Counted from the first letter of the stretch, positions 9,344 through 20,009 are shown. The stretch: 37,728 nt of DNA from Bacteroidia bacterium (GCA_025999935.1 BNXY01000024.1:1-37728), one strand, 5' to 3'. The notes: a model not told the origin generated them from the letters alone. Program-made: numbers and translations.

Positions 9344-9557
9344 TGGCTTTGGACTGGTAGTGCAGGTTGATTTCCAGTTGCCTCACTTCCCGCTTGCGCA
9401 TCTCGTAAACGCTGCATTGCGGGTAGTCACAATCCATTACGGCAACATTCAGCCCTTTCAGATAGTGCAGATAGCTCGCCATGAGCACAGTGAATGTACT
9501 TTTGCCAACTCCGCCTTTTTGGGTAGAGAAGGTGATAAACAACGGTTCTTTTTTCAT
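9264..9557 (-). pseudogene. ParA/Soj-type ATPase of a conjugative transposon, truncated
   Basis: Residues 1 to about 85 are the N-terminus of a ParA ATPase, with the deviant Walker A motif KGGVGKST (FITFSTQKGGVGKSTFTVLMASYL) and the VMDCDYPQCS strand. Full proteins of this kind are about 250 aa; here the frame stops after 97 aa and runs into the DUF3408 remnant. In Bacteroides conjugative transposons the ParA and DUF3408 genes are adjacent at the start of the transfer region, which fits this order. It is interpreted as deletion debris. Confidence 0.75.
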
Positions 9558-10043
9558 CTTTTTTTCATTTTTTAGGATTATACATTTTGCTATTTGTCAG
9601 GTTTTCAAGCCTGTTTTCTTGTTTACAACTTGTCAAGATTGGTAATTATCAATTTTTCAAAATCGAAAAGTTTGTTTTTGGACAAATATCGACTTTGCAA
9701 CTCTGCGATTTTTCCAATTCTACCATTCTCATATTATCGGTTTATCGGAGTCGATAATCGTTAGAAATTAATCTTTTCAAGATTCCGTCGGCTAAGATAT
9801 AACATATTGTTTGTCAGTAGATAGCGTCGGGTTATATTGCATTGAATAGCTCTGTTTTGCATCGAAAATCAAAGGCGAAAGGGATAAATTTGGATGAGTT
9901 TGGAGAAAGAACAGCTTTTTAAAGGATCGGTGGGTTATGCAACTATATCAAGTACCAAGACCCAGGATTGTCAAATGAAATACGGGAATTTTTGAGTAAA
10001 TTTAGGGAGATAACAAATAGATTTTACCATAAAAAAGACAGCG
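9558..10043. other. Gene-free stretch between ParA and relaxase remnants
   Basis: This stretch of about 486 bp is AT-rich and has no coherent coding frame. In intact elements the divergent parA and mob genes are separated by a regulatory and transfer-origin region, so an old oriT could lie here, but I cannot identify a nic site. A short + frame at about 9893-9994 (starting MSLEKEQLFKG) has no recognisable family. Confidence 0.4.
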
Positions 10044-10806
10044 ATGATAGCCAAATGTAAAGCTATTTCGCATGGCAAAAAGATGTTGAATTACGCCATG
10101 CGGCAGTCGATGTAAAAACAAATATCTCCGCTTCGAAATTGGGATTGCCCCGCAAGATGAAAAACAGCTTTCGCCTAAACACTTGACACATATCGTTGAA
10201 GAGTTTGCCAAGAAAATGGGATTGGAGAATCACCAATGGATTGCCTGTACTCACAAGGATACCGACAATCTACATATCCACCTGATAGCAAATCGCATCG
10301 GCATACATGGCAATGTTTATCAAACGGATTTTGTGAGCAATCGTTCCGCGCATGCAGCCGAAGAGATTAGCAGGGAAATGGGCTTGACTATCGCCAAAGA
10401 AGTGAAGGCTGAAAAGGAATATATCAATCACAATAGCTCTGACCATCGAATTGAAACTAAACGTAAGTTGCAGGAAATTGCTTATGGAGTTTTGGCTAAG
10501 GCGAAAAGCCCGATAGAATTAGTGGCTGAATTACGAAAGTGCGGTATCGAAGTGGAGCCTGTGAAAAATAAACAAGGCTCAATGTATGGAGTCCGATTTT
10601 GCTATAAGGGCGAAACATTCAAGACTTCGGAGGTCGGGCGTGAATTTGGCTTTCGTTCCATATTCAGCCACTTCGGGCAAACACCCAAGGAGCAAAGTGT
10701 AAAGTTATTTTCAATGAGATTAGTGGCAAATGGTGGCTTTGCGTTAATATATCATTTTTATTACTATATTTGCATGAAAATGATTGGTAATAACAACACA
10801 AGATGA
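10044..10806 (+). pseudogene. Mobilization relaxase (MobB/VirD2 type), frameshifted and truncated
   Basis: The gene starts at ATG 10044 (MIAKCKAISHGKKMLNYAM, typical of Bacteroides mobilization relaxases) but this frame stops at about 10113. The rest continues in another frame (PQDEKQLSPKHLTHIVEEFAKKMG), so about one base has been lost or gained around 10100-10112. The metal-binding HxH motif is visible in THKDTDNLHIHLIANRIG. After about GFRSIFSHFGQ the sequence is no longer family-like, and the last about 40 residues are read-through into unrelated DNA. Relaxases nick oriT to start conjugation; this one cannot be produced whole. It shows that the island derives from a mobilizable or conjugative element. 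Confidence 0.8.
10738..10772 (+). promoter_or_regulatory. Predicted promoter of the HTH pseudogene
   Basis: TTTG (10738-10741) and TATATTTG (10765-10772) with a 23-bp spacer lie 30 bp before ATG 10803. The spacer is slightly longer than the usual 19-21 bp. Confidence 0.4.
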
Positions 10807-11009
10807 ATAGAATAAAAGAGATACTTGACGCGCGAGGCATTAAGCAGACTTGGCTGGCAGAGAAGCTATGAAAAAGTTTCAATATGGTAAACGCTTATGC
10901 CCATAATCGTCGGCAACCAACATTGGAAGTTTTATATCAAATAGCTGAAATTTTAGATGTAGAGGTTTTAGATTTGCTATTGCTGAAAAAATCATTGAAA
11001 AACAAGTAA
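10803..11009 (+). pseudogene. XRE-type HTH regulator with one in-frame TGA
   Basis: The frame reads MNRIKEILDARGIKQTWLAEKL, then TGA (10869-10871), then KSFNMVNAYAHNRRQPTLEVL and on to a normal TAA. Everything on both sides of the TGA fits a 68-residue XRE-family helix-turn-helix protein common in Bacteroidota, where the interrupted position is usually a glycine in LGKS. A single GGA-to-TGA change would explain it. It is otherwise intact, so this inactivation looks recent. It lies directly upstream of the CRISPR array. Confidence 0.7.
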
Positions 11010-11062
11010 TTAACATGGAAGGGAACTTCATAACAAATCAAAATAACAGATTTTTATGTGTT

Positions 11063-13417
11063 GTTGTGAATTGCTTTCAAAAATTTGTATCTTTGACATC
11101 GTAAACAACTGGATATGATAATCGGCCATTCTAAAGGAGGTTGTGAATTGCTTTCAAAAATTTGTATCTTTGACATCGTAAACAACATCGTCTTTTGATT
11201 TTCCATGATACAAAAAGTTGTGAATTGCTTTCAAAAATTTGTATCTTTGACATCGTAAACAACTCTTCGCTCTCGCTGAATAGACGTATGAAAGTTGTGA
11301 ATTGCTTTCAAAAATTTGTATCTTTGACATCGTAAACAACTATCCGAAATAGATTTCAACGTATATATCGGTTGTGAATTGCTTTCAAAAATTTGTATCT
11401 TTGACATCGTAAACAACACGGCCACCCATCTGTTTGGCATCGAAGACGTTGTGAATTGCTTTCAAAAATTTGTATCTTTGACATCGTAAACAACGTCCAC
11501 AGGCCAACCTTGATTGGTCAGCGGGTTGTGAATTGCTTTCAAAAATTTGTATCTTTGACATCGTAAACAACAAAATCCCATTCGTCAAAGAACATGACGC
11601 CGTTGTGAATTGCTTTCAAAAATTTGTATCTTTGACATCGTAAACAACACGGCCACCCATCTGTTTGGCATCGAAGACGTTGTGAATTGCTTTCAAAAAT
11701 TTGTATCTTTGACATCGTAAACAACGGCGACTTCCGGCATAATCGTTCCGGAGAAGTTGTGAATTGCTTTCAAAAATTTGTATCTTTGACATCGTAAACA
11801 ACAGAAAAACCCGCGAGGCTATCAGCCGTATTGTTGTGAATTGCTTTCAAAAATTTGTATCTTTGACATCGTAAACAACTGTCCAAGCATCCCCATTGTC
11901 ATCACTATAGTTGTGAATTGCTTTCAAAAATTTGTATCTTTGACATCGTAAACAACTGTCCAAGCATCCCCATTGTCATCACTATAGTTGTGAATTGCTT
12001 TCAAAAATTTGTATCTTTGACATCGTAAACAACTCTCTTTGTAGCGAGAATCACTTCCAAACTGTTGTGAATTGCTTTCAAAAATTTGTATCTTTGACAT
12101 CGTAAACAACCTTTATGCTCCGGAACCAGATAGATTGATTGTTGTGAATTGCTTTCAAAAATTTGTATCTTTGACATCGTAAACAACTCGTCGTCTGTAC
12201 TACCAATTGATTGACCTGTTGTGAATTGCTTTCAAAAATTTGTATCTTTGACATCGTAAACAACTCGGAACTCAATTGCCGTTGTGCGGAAAGCGTTGTG
12301 AATTGCTTTCAAAAATTTGTATCTTTGACATCGTAAACAACGATTCCATATAACAGGGCTAACCAAAAACTGTTGTGAATTGCTTTCAAAAATTTGTATC
12401 TTTGACATCGTAAACAACTTCGCCGGTCATAAGATTCGTGATTTGCTTGTTGTGAATTGCTTTCAAAAATTTGTATCTTTGACATCGTAAACAACCCCGT
12501 TTCCCTCTTCAATCGGATGGGGGTAGTTGTGAATTGCTTTCAAAAATTTGTATCTTTGACATCGTAAACAACTGTCCGAAGATTCAACAACGAGGGAAAA
12601 CGGTTGTGAATTGCTTTCAAAAATTTGTATCTTTGACATCGTAAACAACCCGTCCGTTTTTTATCTGAATATCAGTCATGTTGTGAATTGCTTTCAAAAA
12701 TTTGTATCTTTGACATCGTAAACAACATGAACAGACAAGAGCAATCATAGAAATTAGTTGTGAATTGCTTTCAAAAATTTGTATCTTTGACATCGTAAAC
12801 AACATATCAGGCAATTCAATAGTTTGACCTTTGTTGTGAATTGCTTTCAAAAATTTGTATCTTTGACATCGTAAACAACAAGAGTTCGCATTAATATTTT
12901 GGCAACCGAGTTGTGAATTGCTTTCAAAAATTTGTATCTTTGACATCGTAAACAACTTTTTCTTGGAATATCTAAAGCAGTCTTAAGTTGTGAATTGCTT
13001 TCAAAAATTTGTATCTTTGACATCGTAAACAACCAATCCGGCATTTTCATCGCACTCTTTCAGGTTGTGAATTGCTTTCAAAAATTTGTATCTTTGACAT
13101 CGTAAACAACCGGCTTGGAAGCCTTTCGTGGTGATTGACGTTGTGAATTGCTTTCAAAAATTTGTATCTTTGACATCGTAAACAACGACACCGTCATTCT
13201 CGACATTAGTAATAGAGTTGTGAATTGCTTTCAAAAATTTGTATCTTTGACATCGTAAACAACGGTGTGTGACTGTCCACCGGAAGACGCCTTGTTGTGA
13301 ATTGCTTTCAAAAATTTGTATCTTTGACATCGTAAACAACGCGACGCAAGCAGTCTGGACACTTTCCACAGTTGTGAATTGCTTTCAAAAATTTGTATCT
13401 TTGACATCGTAAACAAC
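11063..13417 (+). CRISPR. Type II-C CRISPR array, 31 repeats of 47 bp, 30 spacers
   Basis: The repeat starts GTTGTGAATTGCTTTC and ends CATCGTAAACAAC. It is 47 bp long and by eye identical in all 31 copies, including the first (11063-11109) and last (13371-13417). Spacers are 30 bp except two of 29 bp (12804-12832 and 13111-13139). Spacers 5 and 8 (11418-11447 and 11649-11678) are identical, as are adjacent spacers 11 and 12 (11880-11909 and 11957-11986). The anti-repeat of the tracrRNA pairs with the + strand of the repeat, so crRNAs are made from the + strand, convergent with the cas operon. Each repeat has GTTGT/ACAAC ends and an internal TATCTTTG box at repeat positions 26-33. The 53 bp upstream (11010-11062) is AT-rich and is the likely leader. 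Confidence 0.98.
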
Positions 13418-13492
13418 TTATATTTAGCAATCAATTGTTATTTAATTATTTACGATGGATTTTAGAAAAGAAAAAAGATTGTTTACATTTAA

Positions 13493-13522
13493 AAATCCCG
13501 TCGAATAAACGGGATTTTTTAA
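13493..13522. terminator. Bidirectional terminator between array and cas2
   Basis: A perfect 9-bp stem (AAATCCCGT/ACGGGATTT, loop CGAATAA) is flanked by A-run and T-run, so it can stop transcription from both the array (+) and the cas operon (-). Confidence 0.8.
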
Positions 13523-13582
13523 ATATATGGCTGCTTGATGTTTTACCTAATCAATTTTGGACTGGAGCAAAGCTATAATTTT

Positions 13583-14848
<1,266 letters not shown>

Positions 14849-14852
<4 letters not shown>

Positions 14853-15376
14853 GGCAATAATTGTTTAATTTCCCGGTCGAAATCGGATACGTAATCGTGT
14901 AACTGTTTTGCATGAAATTTCTGGGACTGCCCAAATAATGTTTGTGGGTTCTTCAAGCGTTCGTCATTCATGGCAAAGCCTTTGATAATGTACTCTTTCA
15001 GCACACTATTTGCCCATATTCGGAAGTGCGTGGCTTGCAGGCTATTCACTCGATAGCCGACCGAAAGAATGGCATCAAGATTATAGAAATCAAGATTCCT
15101 TGTTACTGACCGAAGTCCCTCCATTTGAACTTGTGCAATTTTTGCACAAGTTGCCTCTCGCCGCAATTCACCACTTGCAAAGATATTTTTCAAATGTTTG
15201 TTCACAACTGTTCTATCCACGCTAAACAATTGGGCGATTTTATCTTGCGTGAGCCAAATTGTTTCGTTGAAAAGATAAATTTCTATTTTTACTTGACCGT
15301 TTGCATCTTTGTAGAGCAGGAATTCGGTGGGGACAAGGGTGTTGCTACTGTTGTTTCTTGTTGTTATATCTTTCAT
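14849..15376 (-). CDS. RhuM-family protein (N-terminal half only) inside the cas operon
   Basis: The 175-aa product matches the N-terminal half of the RhuM ('virulence RhuM') family: IEIYLFNETIWLTQDKIAQLF, a DNA-binding-like helix-turn-helix, then LDFYNLDAILSVGYRVNSLQATHFRIWANSVLKEYIIKGFAMNDERL. A full-length paralogue of 336 aa is at 29946-30956. This copy diverges after NPQTLFGQ and ends with an unrelated short tail (SDFDREIKQLLP). It has a good ribosome site (AAGGAG, about 7 bp before ATG), begins 14 bp after cas9 and overlaps cas1 by 4 bp, so it is built into the operon. I know of no role for RhuM in CRISPR immunity. It could be a passenger, a regulator of cas expression, or a component of a toxin-like safeguard; none can be chosen from sequence. 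Confidence 0.85.
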
Positions 15377-15390
15377 AATTTTCTCCTTAT

Positions 15391-18300
15391 TTAATATTCG
15401 CCTACCGAAACAATTTGCCCAATATGATTTACTCGAACTTTGACAATCTTATCCAAACCTCTTGAACTACGAAAATCTGTCCAGATAATGCCTTTTAAAT
15501 TTGAAGAAAAATCAGCGACAGTAGTTTCCAAATGGTGTCTAAAAACATAATTTTTAACCGAAAATTTTTGTATTCTAAACAAATTCGGACTTATTAAAGA
15601 ATAATTCTCCGGATTCAGCAAATCAATTTCTTTTGGGTAAAATCCTGTTTTTTCATTTGGAAAAACAAAATATTCGTTTTGTTTCATAGAGAACAGAAAC
15701 TCGTAACCTTCTGACTGTTTGTATTCTTTGTCGATAATCGGCAAACCCATATTTGCACGGGCAACGGCTTCGTAAAACGACACTACATTTTCTTCCAATT
15801 CATATTTAATATCGCCGTTTTCTTCTCTCACAACTTGTCCTTTTTTGTCTAACACAGGTTTGCGATAAACGGCTACATGATGATTATTTCCCGTATTCAC
15901 AAAATCAACAGGAATTTTCTTGCCTTCATCGTCTAAAATCAGATTTCCGTCTTTGTCTTTCTTTTCGTGCAACGGTTCTGCATTGTTTATGCCCGAAATC
16001 GTAACTCGTTTTATGGAAATGCCTTTTTCTTTGTTGAGCCAAATTGGGTTTTCATCGAGATTGGCAAATGCTTTTTTATGGTCATTACCATATTCTTCGA
16101 GCCGTTTTTTCAGAATTTCACGAATACCTGCATCCACCACTTTATCAATTTTCAAATCAGGAGAAATGGGCTTGCGAATAGTATAAACGGTTTCGGTTGT
16201 TACGGTAGTTTTGCCTCGCACGGTTTTCTTCACATATTCTTTATGACTGCCATAAACCGTTTCCAAATGCAGTTGCCCGCGTGGCGTTTGTTGTGCTTTT
16301 TTATTTGTTCCACCATTCTTTTTTGTAGTGTTGATATTGGTTGTTACTACTTTATTTTTTGCCTTAATGGAAATCAGTGTATTTTCCAAATGCTTTTTGG
16401 CTTCGGCGCGAAATTCATTCAGAGGCATTGGCGGAACGGCTTTGCCATTGTCGAAATACTTGTTTTTAATGGCGTATTCGTTGGTATTCGCCTTGAAACT
16501 TGCGTTTTTATTGTTGAAATATTGAATATAAACATCCTTTGTAAAAGCCACCGTAAGCGCATCCATTGCGTGATGACGATGGTCATTGCGTTTGGTCCAG
16601 TCCTTGATACGGCGAACTTTATGAACTGCACTCTCATTCTGTTTGTCCTGAATTTCAATGATTTCTGTTAGTCCAAGTTTATTGTATTTGTCCCAATTCA
16701 ACTCCTGCATCACATTGATTAATTGCCAATCTTCGCGCAATTCATCGGTAATAGAACCCGAAGTTGCAACCACGCGGCGCGAAATTTCATTCAGCATCGA
16801 CAATGCCTTTTTGGCAATGTACTGTGTATTGCGCAAGTCGCGTTCAATAAACCCTTCCGGAATATCTTTTTCTTCCATTTTCAGTTTATTGTATTTCGAT
16901 TTGGAAATAGTGCCTGCTGATTTTACATCCTCATCGGCATTTTCTCTGCTTTTGGTGTTATACAGCATTTCAACGCGATTTAAATAATTTTGCAAACCAT
17001 CTTCGCCGTACTCTTCCTTCACAAAATCGTAAGCCGTGCGATTTCCCTTTGCAATATTCACATCGCGTTTTTCGAGCGTTTTGTTTGAAAAACTGTCGTC
17101 AAACAATCGCGCCTGCGGTATAATGTGCTCAATATCAAACTCTCCTGTAAAAAGTTTGGCAGGCGAAATGTAAGTGTTGGAATACAGCGTTTTGAAACCT
17201 GTTGCTTTCAGTTCGAGCCAAAGTTTATACCGCACAATGTCGGTGCGGCTAATGTGCGAAAGATTGAAGGGTGCTTGCGAAAGAATTTTCTTGTATTCCT
17301 CGTGCGCTTTAGTATTTTCGGCAACCGATTTTGTAAGTTCTTCACGCTCTTTGGCATTTTTCTTCAATTCACGCGCCAATTCCACACGAATTTCATCCGG
17401 TTTTCCGTAAGTGTCAATAATCGTGTTGATTACATTAACCATTTGATTCAAAATCTTTTCCACAACGGGATTGCGCAAACTGTTTTTCGGCAAAATCTCC
17501 AATTTATCTTTCAAAATCTTGTTTTCGATTTCTTCTTTGGTCAATGACGATTTTGAATGTTTTTCGTAACCGGCATAAACACAAGCAACATCGTAACCGT
17601 TTCCTTCTTTCAAGTGGGGCAATATTTTACGAATTGCTTTTGCTGATAAACTGCCGTAATCGTCTTGAAAAGTAACGTTTGCCAAAATTGTAGCGTATTC
17701 TTTTTCAAAACCGTAACAATCAGTAATTTTCTGAATTAAATTGCCGTTTCCGGTTGGCGTATTGTCGCCTTCAAAAGAATAGAGCAAATGCCAAAGTTTA
17801 TAATAAGGCTGCTTGTCTAATTCGGTATCGGAATCGAATTGTAAAATGTCCGTATTCCAATCGAATGCCGTAAAAATTTCCTTTACATATTCAGTAATGT
17901 CGTCAGCTGATTTTTTGAAATCAATCGGCTCGTGTCCGGATATTTCAATGATTTTGCTGTATGCTTGAAACATAGCAAAACCCGTTTTGTTACCGTCAAT
18001 GGTTTTGAAATTCAAATCCAATTCCTGTGGATTTTCAAACAATAATTTCAACGCATCGGATTTGGATAATTTATCACGAACAAACAGTTCTTTTGCCAAA
18101 ATTTCCTTTTCGCCCTGGTCTAAAAATCGTCTGCCGTTAAGTTCCAGCCGGTCAATTTCTTCCACATCATCAAAAAGCGAAGGCGAATTGTCTTTTTGTT
18201 TCTTCCTTTTTCTTTTTTTGCCGCTAACTGTTACCTCAATATTATTCAATATCTGCCAAATTTTAAACTCTTGAAACAATGGCGAAGAACGCGGAATAAC

Positions 18301-19581
18301 CCGACTGCCTGTGGTTTTTATCTTTTTCTTTCCGTCAATTTCCACCTCAATCTGTCGGCTTTCAAATTCGCAAAAACTAATCAGTCCTTTTTGGCTTTTT
18401 AAGCGTCTTTGGTAGAAAATAACGACATCGCGAATTTCATTTTTCAATTCATCAGTCAGTTCGGAGTGAAATTGTTTTTGCGTTTCCCAAAGCGTATTAA
18501 ATTCGTCTAAATAATCTTGACGATAAAAAACTTGATTTGTAAGACTTACATTGGGATTCTCGTCCAATTGTGCCATCAAATACTGCCCAACGGTTTGTTT
18601 GTTGAAATAAAGTTCTTTACTTCGATCGCTAATTGCACCGAGATAACCACTTGAGCCGTTGATTTTTATATTGATTTCCTGTAAAACAACAACTAACTCT
18701 TCTAACTGCAATTTTTCCGACAAACCTTTTGCACGCCACTGTAAATTTTCAATTTTTTGGTCATTGGTATTACCATTGCGTTTGAAGCCAACTATTGTAT
18801 GCTCTTTTTCTACCTGTTCGTTTCTTGCTTCTGCCTCATTCCAAACGGTATGTGTCTCTTTCCAAACAAAATGTTTCACGCAAATCGCATAAACGGCATC
18901 GCGCTTTTTGCCCCACAACTCATCGTGCAATTCATCTGTCAGAATTTCAGGATAAAATTCTTGCTGTTTCATCCAAATTCTGTCAAATTCCGTTTGTAAA
19001 TCGGAACGATAAAAGTCCGGAAGATATTTTTTGCCTGCCTGCAAAAGTTGCAGACAATATTGTCCGGGCGTAATATTTTCTTCGTAAAGTTTTTTGGCAA
19101 CTTCCATTCCGTCAATCAGTGTGCCGTCCTCTGTTCCTTTTGCCTTACGGGAACTTTTGTAACCGCGTTTTTTGTTTATCATAAGCAAAACGCGGGCAAA
19201 TTGCTCCAACGAAATTTCTTCCGTAGCAGCCTTTGCCCGCAGACGATAAGTTTCAAAAGTAGTTCGATTCCCGTTTTCTGATAAAATACTTTCATCAGAA
19301 ATAAAACCATGTTCTTTTAAAATTTTAATTAGGTTTTCGCGACGAAGTTTATAACGTTGCAAATTACGGCGCATACTGCGTTTGAGCGTTCTGTCCGCAT
19401 TGGTGGTAATGCTTTTGCCTTGTGTAAAATTATCAAGTTCACCACCTTTTCCTGTTGTCAAAGGATTAACTCTTACGCCAAGTTTGATAATTGACGATTT
19501 TTCATTTTCGTTAGCTGCTTCATTTACCAATGCCCAACCAATGCTTGTTGTCCCAAGGTCTAATCCTAATATTTTTCTCAT
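15391..19581 (-). CDS. cas9: CRISPR-associated endonuclease Cas9, type II-C
   Basis: Cas9 is the RNA-guided DNA nuclease of the system. Counting from ATG 19581, the protein has 1,396 aa. RuvC-I is MRKILGLDLGTTSIGWALVNE with catalytic D8. The arginine-rich bridge helix follows (ADRTLKRSMRRNLQRYKLRR). RuvC-II contains E734 (DEIRVELARELKKN). The HNH domain contains FDIEHIIPQ with H819. RuvC-III contains HRHHAMDALTVAF with D1007. All nuclease residues are thus in place. The large size is typical of Bacteroidota II-C Cas9; the extra length is in the recognition and C-terminal regions. The frame is open to an ATG at 19638, but those 19 residues precede the invariant start and overlap tracrRNA promoter DNA, so 19581 is preferred. 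It is the first gene of the operon. Confidence 0.97.
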   Translation of the reverse strand: MRKILGLDLGTTSIGWALVNEAANENEKSSIIKLGVRVNPLTTGKGGELDNFTQGKSITTNADRTLKRSMRRNLQRYKLRRENLIKILKEHGFISDESILSENGNRTTFETYRLRAKAATEEISLEQFARVLLMINKKRGYKSSRKAKGTEDGTLIDGMEVAKKLYEENITPGQYCLQLLQAGKKYLPDFYRSDLQTEFDRIWMKQQEFYPEILTDELHDELWGKKRDAVYAICVKHFVWKETHTVWNEAEARNEQVEKEHTIVGFKRNGNTNDQKIENLQWRAKGLSEKLQLEELVVVLQEINIKINGSSGYLGAISDRSKELYFNKQTVGQYLMAQLDENPNVSLTNQVFYRQDYLDEFNTLWETQKQFHSELTDELKNEIRDVVIFYQRRLKSQKGLISFCEFESRQIEVEIDGKKKIKTTGSRVIPRSSPLFQEFKIWQILNNIEVTVSGKKRKRKKQKDNSPSLFDDVEEIDRLELNGRRFLDQGEKEILAKELFVRDKLSKSDALKLLFENPQELDLNFKTIDGNKTGFAMFQAYSKIIEISGHEPIDFKKSADDITEYVKEIFTAFDWNTDILQFDSDTELDKQPYYKLWHLLYSFEGDNTPTGNGNLIQKITDCYGFEKEYATILANVTFQDDYGSLSAKAIRKILPHLKEGNGYDVACVYAGYEKHSKSSLTKEEIENKILKDKLEILPKNSLRNPVVEKILNQMVNVINTIIDTYGKPDEIRVELARELKKNAKEREELTKSVAENTKAHEEYKKILSQAPFNLSHISRTDIVRYKLWLELKATGFKTLYSNTYISPAKLFTGEFDIEHIIPQARLFDDSFSNKTLEKRDVNIAKGNRTAYDFVKEEYGEDGLQNYLNRVEMLYNTKSRENADEDVKSAGTISKSKYNKLKMEEKDIPEGFIERDLRNTQYIAKKALSMLNEISRRVVATSGSITDELREDWQLINVMQELNWDKYNKLGLTEIIEIQDKQNESAVHKVRRIKDWTKRNDHRHHAMDALTVAFTKDVYIQYFNNKNASFKANTNEYAIKNKYFDNGKAVPPMPLNEFRAEAKKHLENTLISIKAKNKVVTTNINTTKKNGGTNKKAQQTPRGQLHLETVYGSHKEYVKKTVRGKTTVTTETVYTIRKPISPDLKIDKVVDAGIREILKKRLEEYGNDHKKAFANLDENPIWLNKEKGISIKRVTISGINNAEPLHEKKDKDGNLILDDEGKKIPVDFVNTGNNHHVAVYRKPVLDKKGQVVREENGDIKYELEENVVSFYEAVARANMGLPIIDKEYKQSEGYEFLFSMKQNEYFVFPNEKTGFYPKEIDLLNPENYSLISPNLFRIQKFSVKNYVFRHHLETTVADFSSNLKGIIWTDFRSSRGLDKIVKVRVNHIGQIVSVGEY

Positions 19582-19627
19582 AAATTCTTGTATTTCAAAT
19601 TCAAACCGTAAAATTACAATATTTTTC

Positions 19628-19655
19628 TTGTTTTCCAAAAAATGTTATATCTTTG
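19628..19655 (+). promoter_or_regulatory. Predicted tracrRNA promoter
   Basis: TATCTTTG (19648-19655) matches TAnnTTTG, with a TTG 17 bp upstream (19628-19630). The same TATCTTTG octamer occurs in every CRISPR repeat. Transcription would start at about 19659-19661, at the first base of the anti-repeat. Confidence 0.6.
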
Positions 19656-19658
19656 CAG

Positions 19659-19738
19659 TACAAATTTTTGAAGCAATTCACAATAAGGATTATTCCGTTG
19701 TGAAAACATTAAAAGCGGGGATACAAGTCCTCGCTTTT
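19659..19738 (+). ncRNA. tracrRNA (trans-activating CRISPR RNA)
   Basis: Positions 19659-19683 are the reverse complement of repeat positions 2-27 with a single one-base bulge, giving an anti-repeat of about 25 bp. It is followed by a short nexus-like hairpin (GGATTATTCC, 19688-19697) and a terminal stem (AGCGGGGA/TCCTCGCT, 19714-19735) with a T run, which acts as terminator. The total of about 80 nt is plausible for a II-C tracrRNA. It is divergent from cas9, with about 77 bp between them. Its sequence fixes the array orientation as +. Confidence 0.88.
19714..19738 (+). terminator. tracrRNA terminator hairpin
   Basis: An 8-bp stem with one G-T pair, loop TACAAG, is followed by TTTT. Confidence 0.8.
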
Positions 19739-19742
19739 CGTT

Positions 19743-19995
19743 GTGTGCCGTGCATGGCAATTAACTTGGTGGTGCAAGTCCACTATGGGGGTTGGTAGTA
19801 GCCAACCATTAGCTCAAGGCAAGGGTGCCCATCGCGAGGTGGAATCTAAAGGAAGCCGGCGGCAAAGTCCCGAACCGAGGAACACGGACGACATCAGGCA
19901 TATCCGGTTGGACGAGTTTGCACGACAAAACGAAGTCCTATTTACTACCCGGAAACCGGAGTGTAAATGTTGCGGTTGCATGGGATGAAAGTTAA
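19743..19995 (+). mobile_element. 5' fragment of a group II intron (domain I)
   Basis: The segment starts GTGTGCC, matching the group II 5' consensus GTGYG, and contains typical domain I sequence such as GGTGGAATCTAAAGGAAGCC, GGCGGCAAAGTCCCGAACCG and GAGGAACACGGACGAC. No reverse transcriptase gene, domain V or 3' end is found, so it is a truncated remnant. Its 5' end lies four bases after the T run of the tracrRNA terminator. The right border is uncertain (about 19980-20020). Confidence 0.75.
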
Positions 19996-20009
19996 TAGTC
20001 TTACCACGG

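Noticed and set aside
9228..9575. 115-aa plus-strand frame over the ParA/DUF3408 region
   Set aside because: It is antisense to recognisable ParA and DUF3408 motifs.
9558..10043. oriT of the decayed element
   Set aside because: The position would suit, but no inverted repeat or nic-like sequence could be identified with confidence.
11154..13434. Many 60-112 aa minus-strand frames with repeating peptide across the array
   Set aside because: They are translations of the CRISPR repeat and its spacers; period and sequence follow the 77-bp repeat unit.
19582..19638. Cas9 start at 19638 with 19 extra residues
   Set aside because: The family starts with MRKILGLDLG or similar. The extra residues have no family support and the upstream DNA is needed for the divergent promoters.
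19743..19995. A complete, active group II intron
   Set aside because: There is no reverse transcriptase frame and no domain V or 3' end; only domain I-like sequence is present.
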